DNA from: an uncultured Rhodobacterales bacterium
GTDB lineage: Bacteria > Pseudomonadota > Alphaproteobacteria > Rhodobacterales > Rhodobacteraceae
NCBI GenBank assembly: GCA_937901055.1
Contig: CALCGO010000503.1
Span: 1 to 5,198 of the forward strand
Length of the DNA: 5,198 nucleotides
Direction of reading: 5' to 3'
Shown in pieces: positions 5,195 to 5,198 of this stretch. Every line of letters begins with the position of its first letter. The first letter of the stretch is position 1. The notes beneath the pieces were generated by a model that was not told where the DNA came from, ran no database searches, and saw nothing but the letters and a program-made list of their open reading frames with translations. Made by a program: the position numbers and the translations under genes.

Positions 5195-5198
5195 TTAA
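4972..5198. other. Terminal 227 bases without a confident gene
   Basis: Apart from the doubtful minus-strand frame, nothing firm is seen here. There is no good terminator behind the GFA gene: CCGC-GA-GCGG followed by TTTT (5037-5050) has a two-base loop and lies within the coding-like frame. A plus-strand ATG at 5152 opens MELIERERRMIERRI and runs off the window, but it has no ribosome site and cannot be judged from 15 residues. Confidence 0.4.

Noticed and set aside
5152..5198. Plus-strand start of a gene reading MELIERERRMIERRI
   Set aside because: Only 15 residues before the window ends, no Shine-Dalgarno, and antisense to the coding-like minus frame; it cannot be supported.

Overview
The window looks like a piece of chromosome from a marine alphaproteobacterium, most likely of the Rhodobacterales (Roseobacter group). 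The reasons are the small DUF1127 gene typical of that group, the gene order ruvC-ruvA-ruvB, the RuvB-linked uncharacterised protein, moderate GC with short AT-rich intergenic DNA, and Roseobacter-like protein sequences. The genus is not settled; an Octadecabacter/Loktanella-like organism is only a guess from impression.

Layout, left to right. (1) 1-165 is the C-terminal end of a peptide methionine sulfoxide reductase (msrA), cut by the window edge. It is followed on the same strand by prmA (211-1080), the ribosomal protein L11 methyltransferase. (2) A bidirectional hairpin terminator (1126-1152) separates prmA from a convergent minus-strand DUF1127 gene (1199-1402). A 19-codon reading frame (1399-1458, minus) precedes that gene. 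It has a better Shine-Dalgarno than the DUF1127 gene itself and its stop overlaps the DUF1127 start as ATGA. (3) The divergent intergenic region up to 1650 holds a nested TGCA-type dyad (1495-1531) on the DUF1127 side. On the ruvC side it holds a near-match to the alphaproteobacterial LexA box GTTC-N7-GTTC (1595-1609) next to a CATAAT -10-like hexamer. (4) ruvC, ruvA and ruvB (1651-3857) form a tight operon encoding the complete Holliday-junction resolvasome. A conserved-looking protein of unknown function (3862-4515) and a GFA/CENP-V-type zinc protein (4531-4971) follow with gaps of 4 and 15 bases and are probably co-transcribed. (5) 4972-5198 has no confident gene. A coding-like minus-strand frame converges on the GFA gene but has no start codon upstream of an in-frame stop at 5195-5197.

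RuvC, RuvA and RuvB act together: RuvA tetramers bind the four-way junction, RuvB hexamers drive branch migration and RuvC cuts. The possible LexA box would place the operon under SOS control, as is known for ruv genes in other bacteria. No new multi-gene system is evident. The points most worth attention are the overlapping micro-ORF/DUF1127 pair with its operator-like dyad, the unknown gene attached to ruvB, and an acidic-pin substitution in RuvA.
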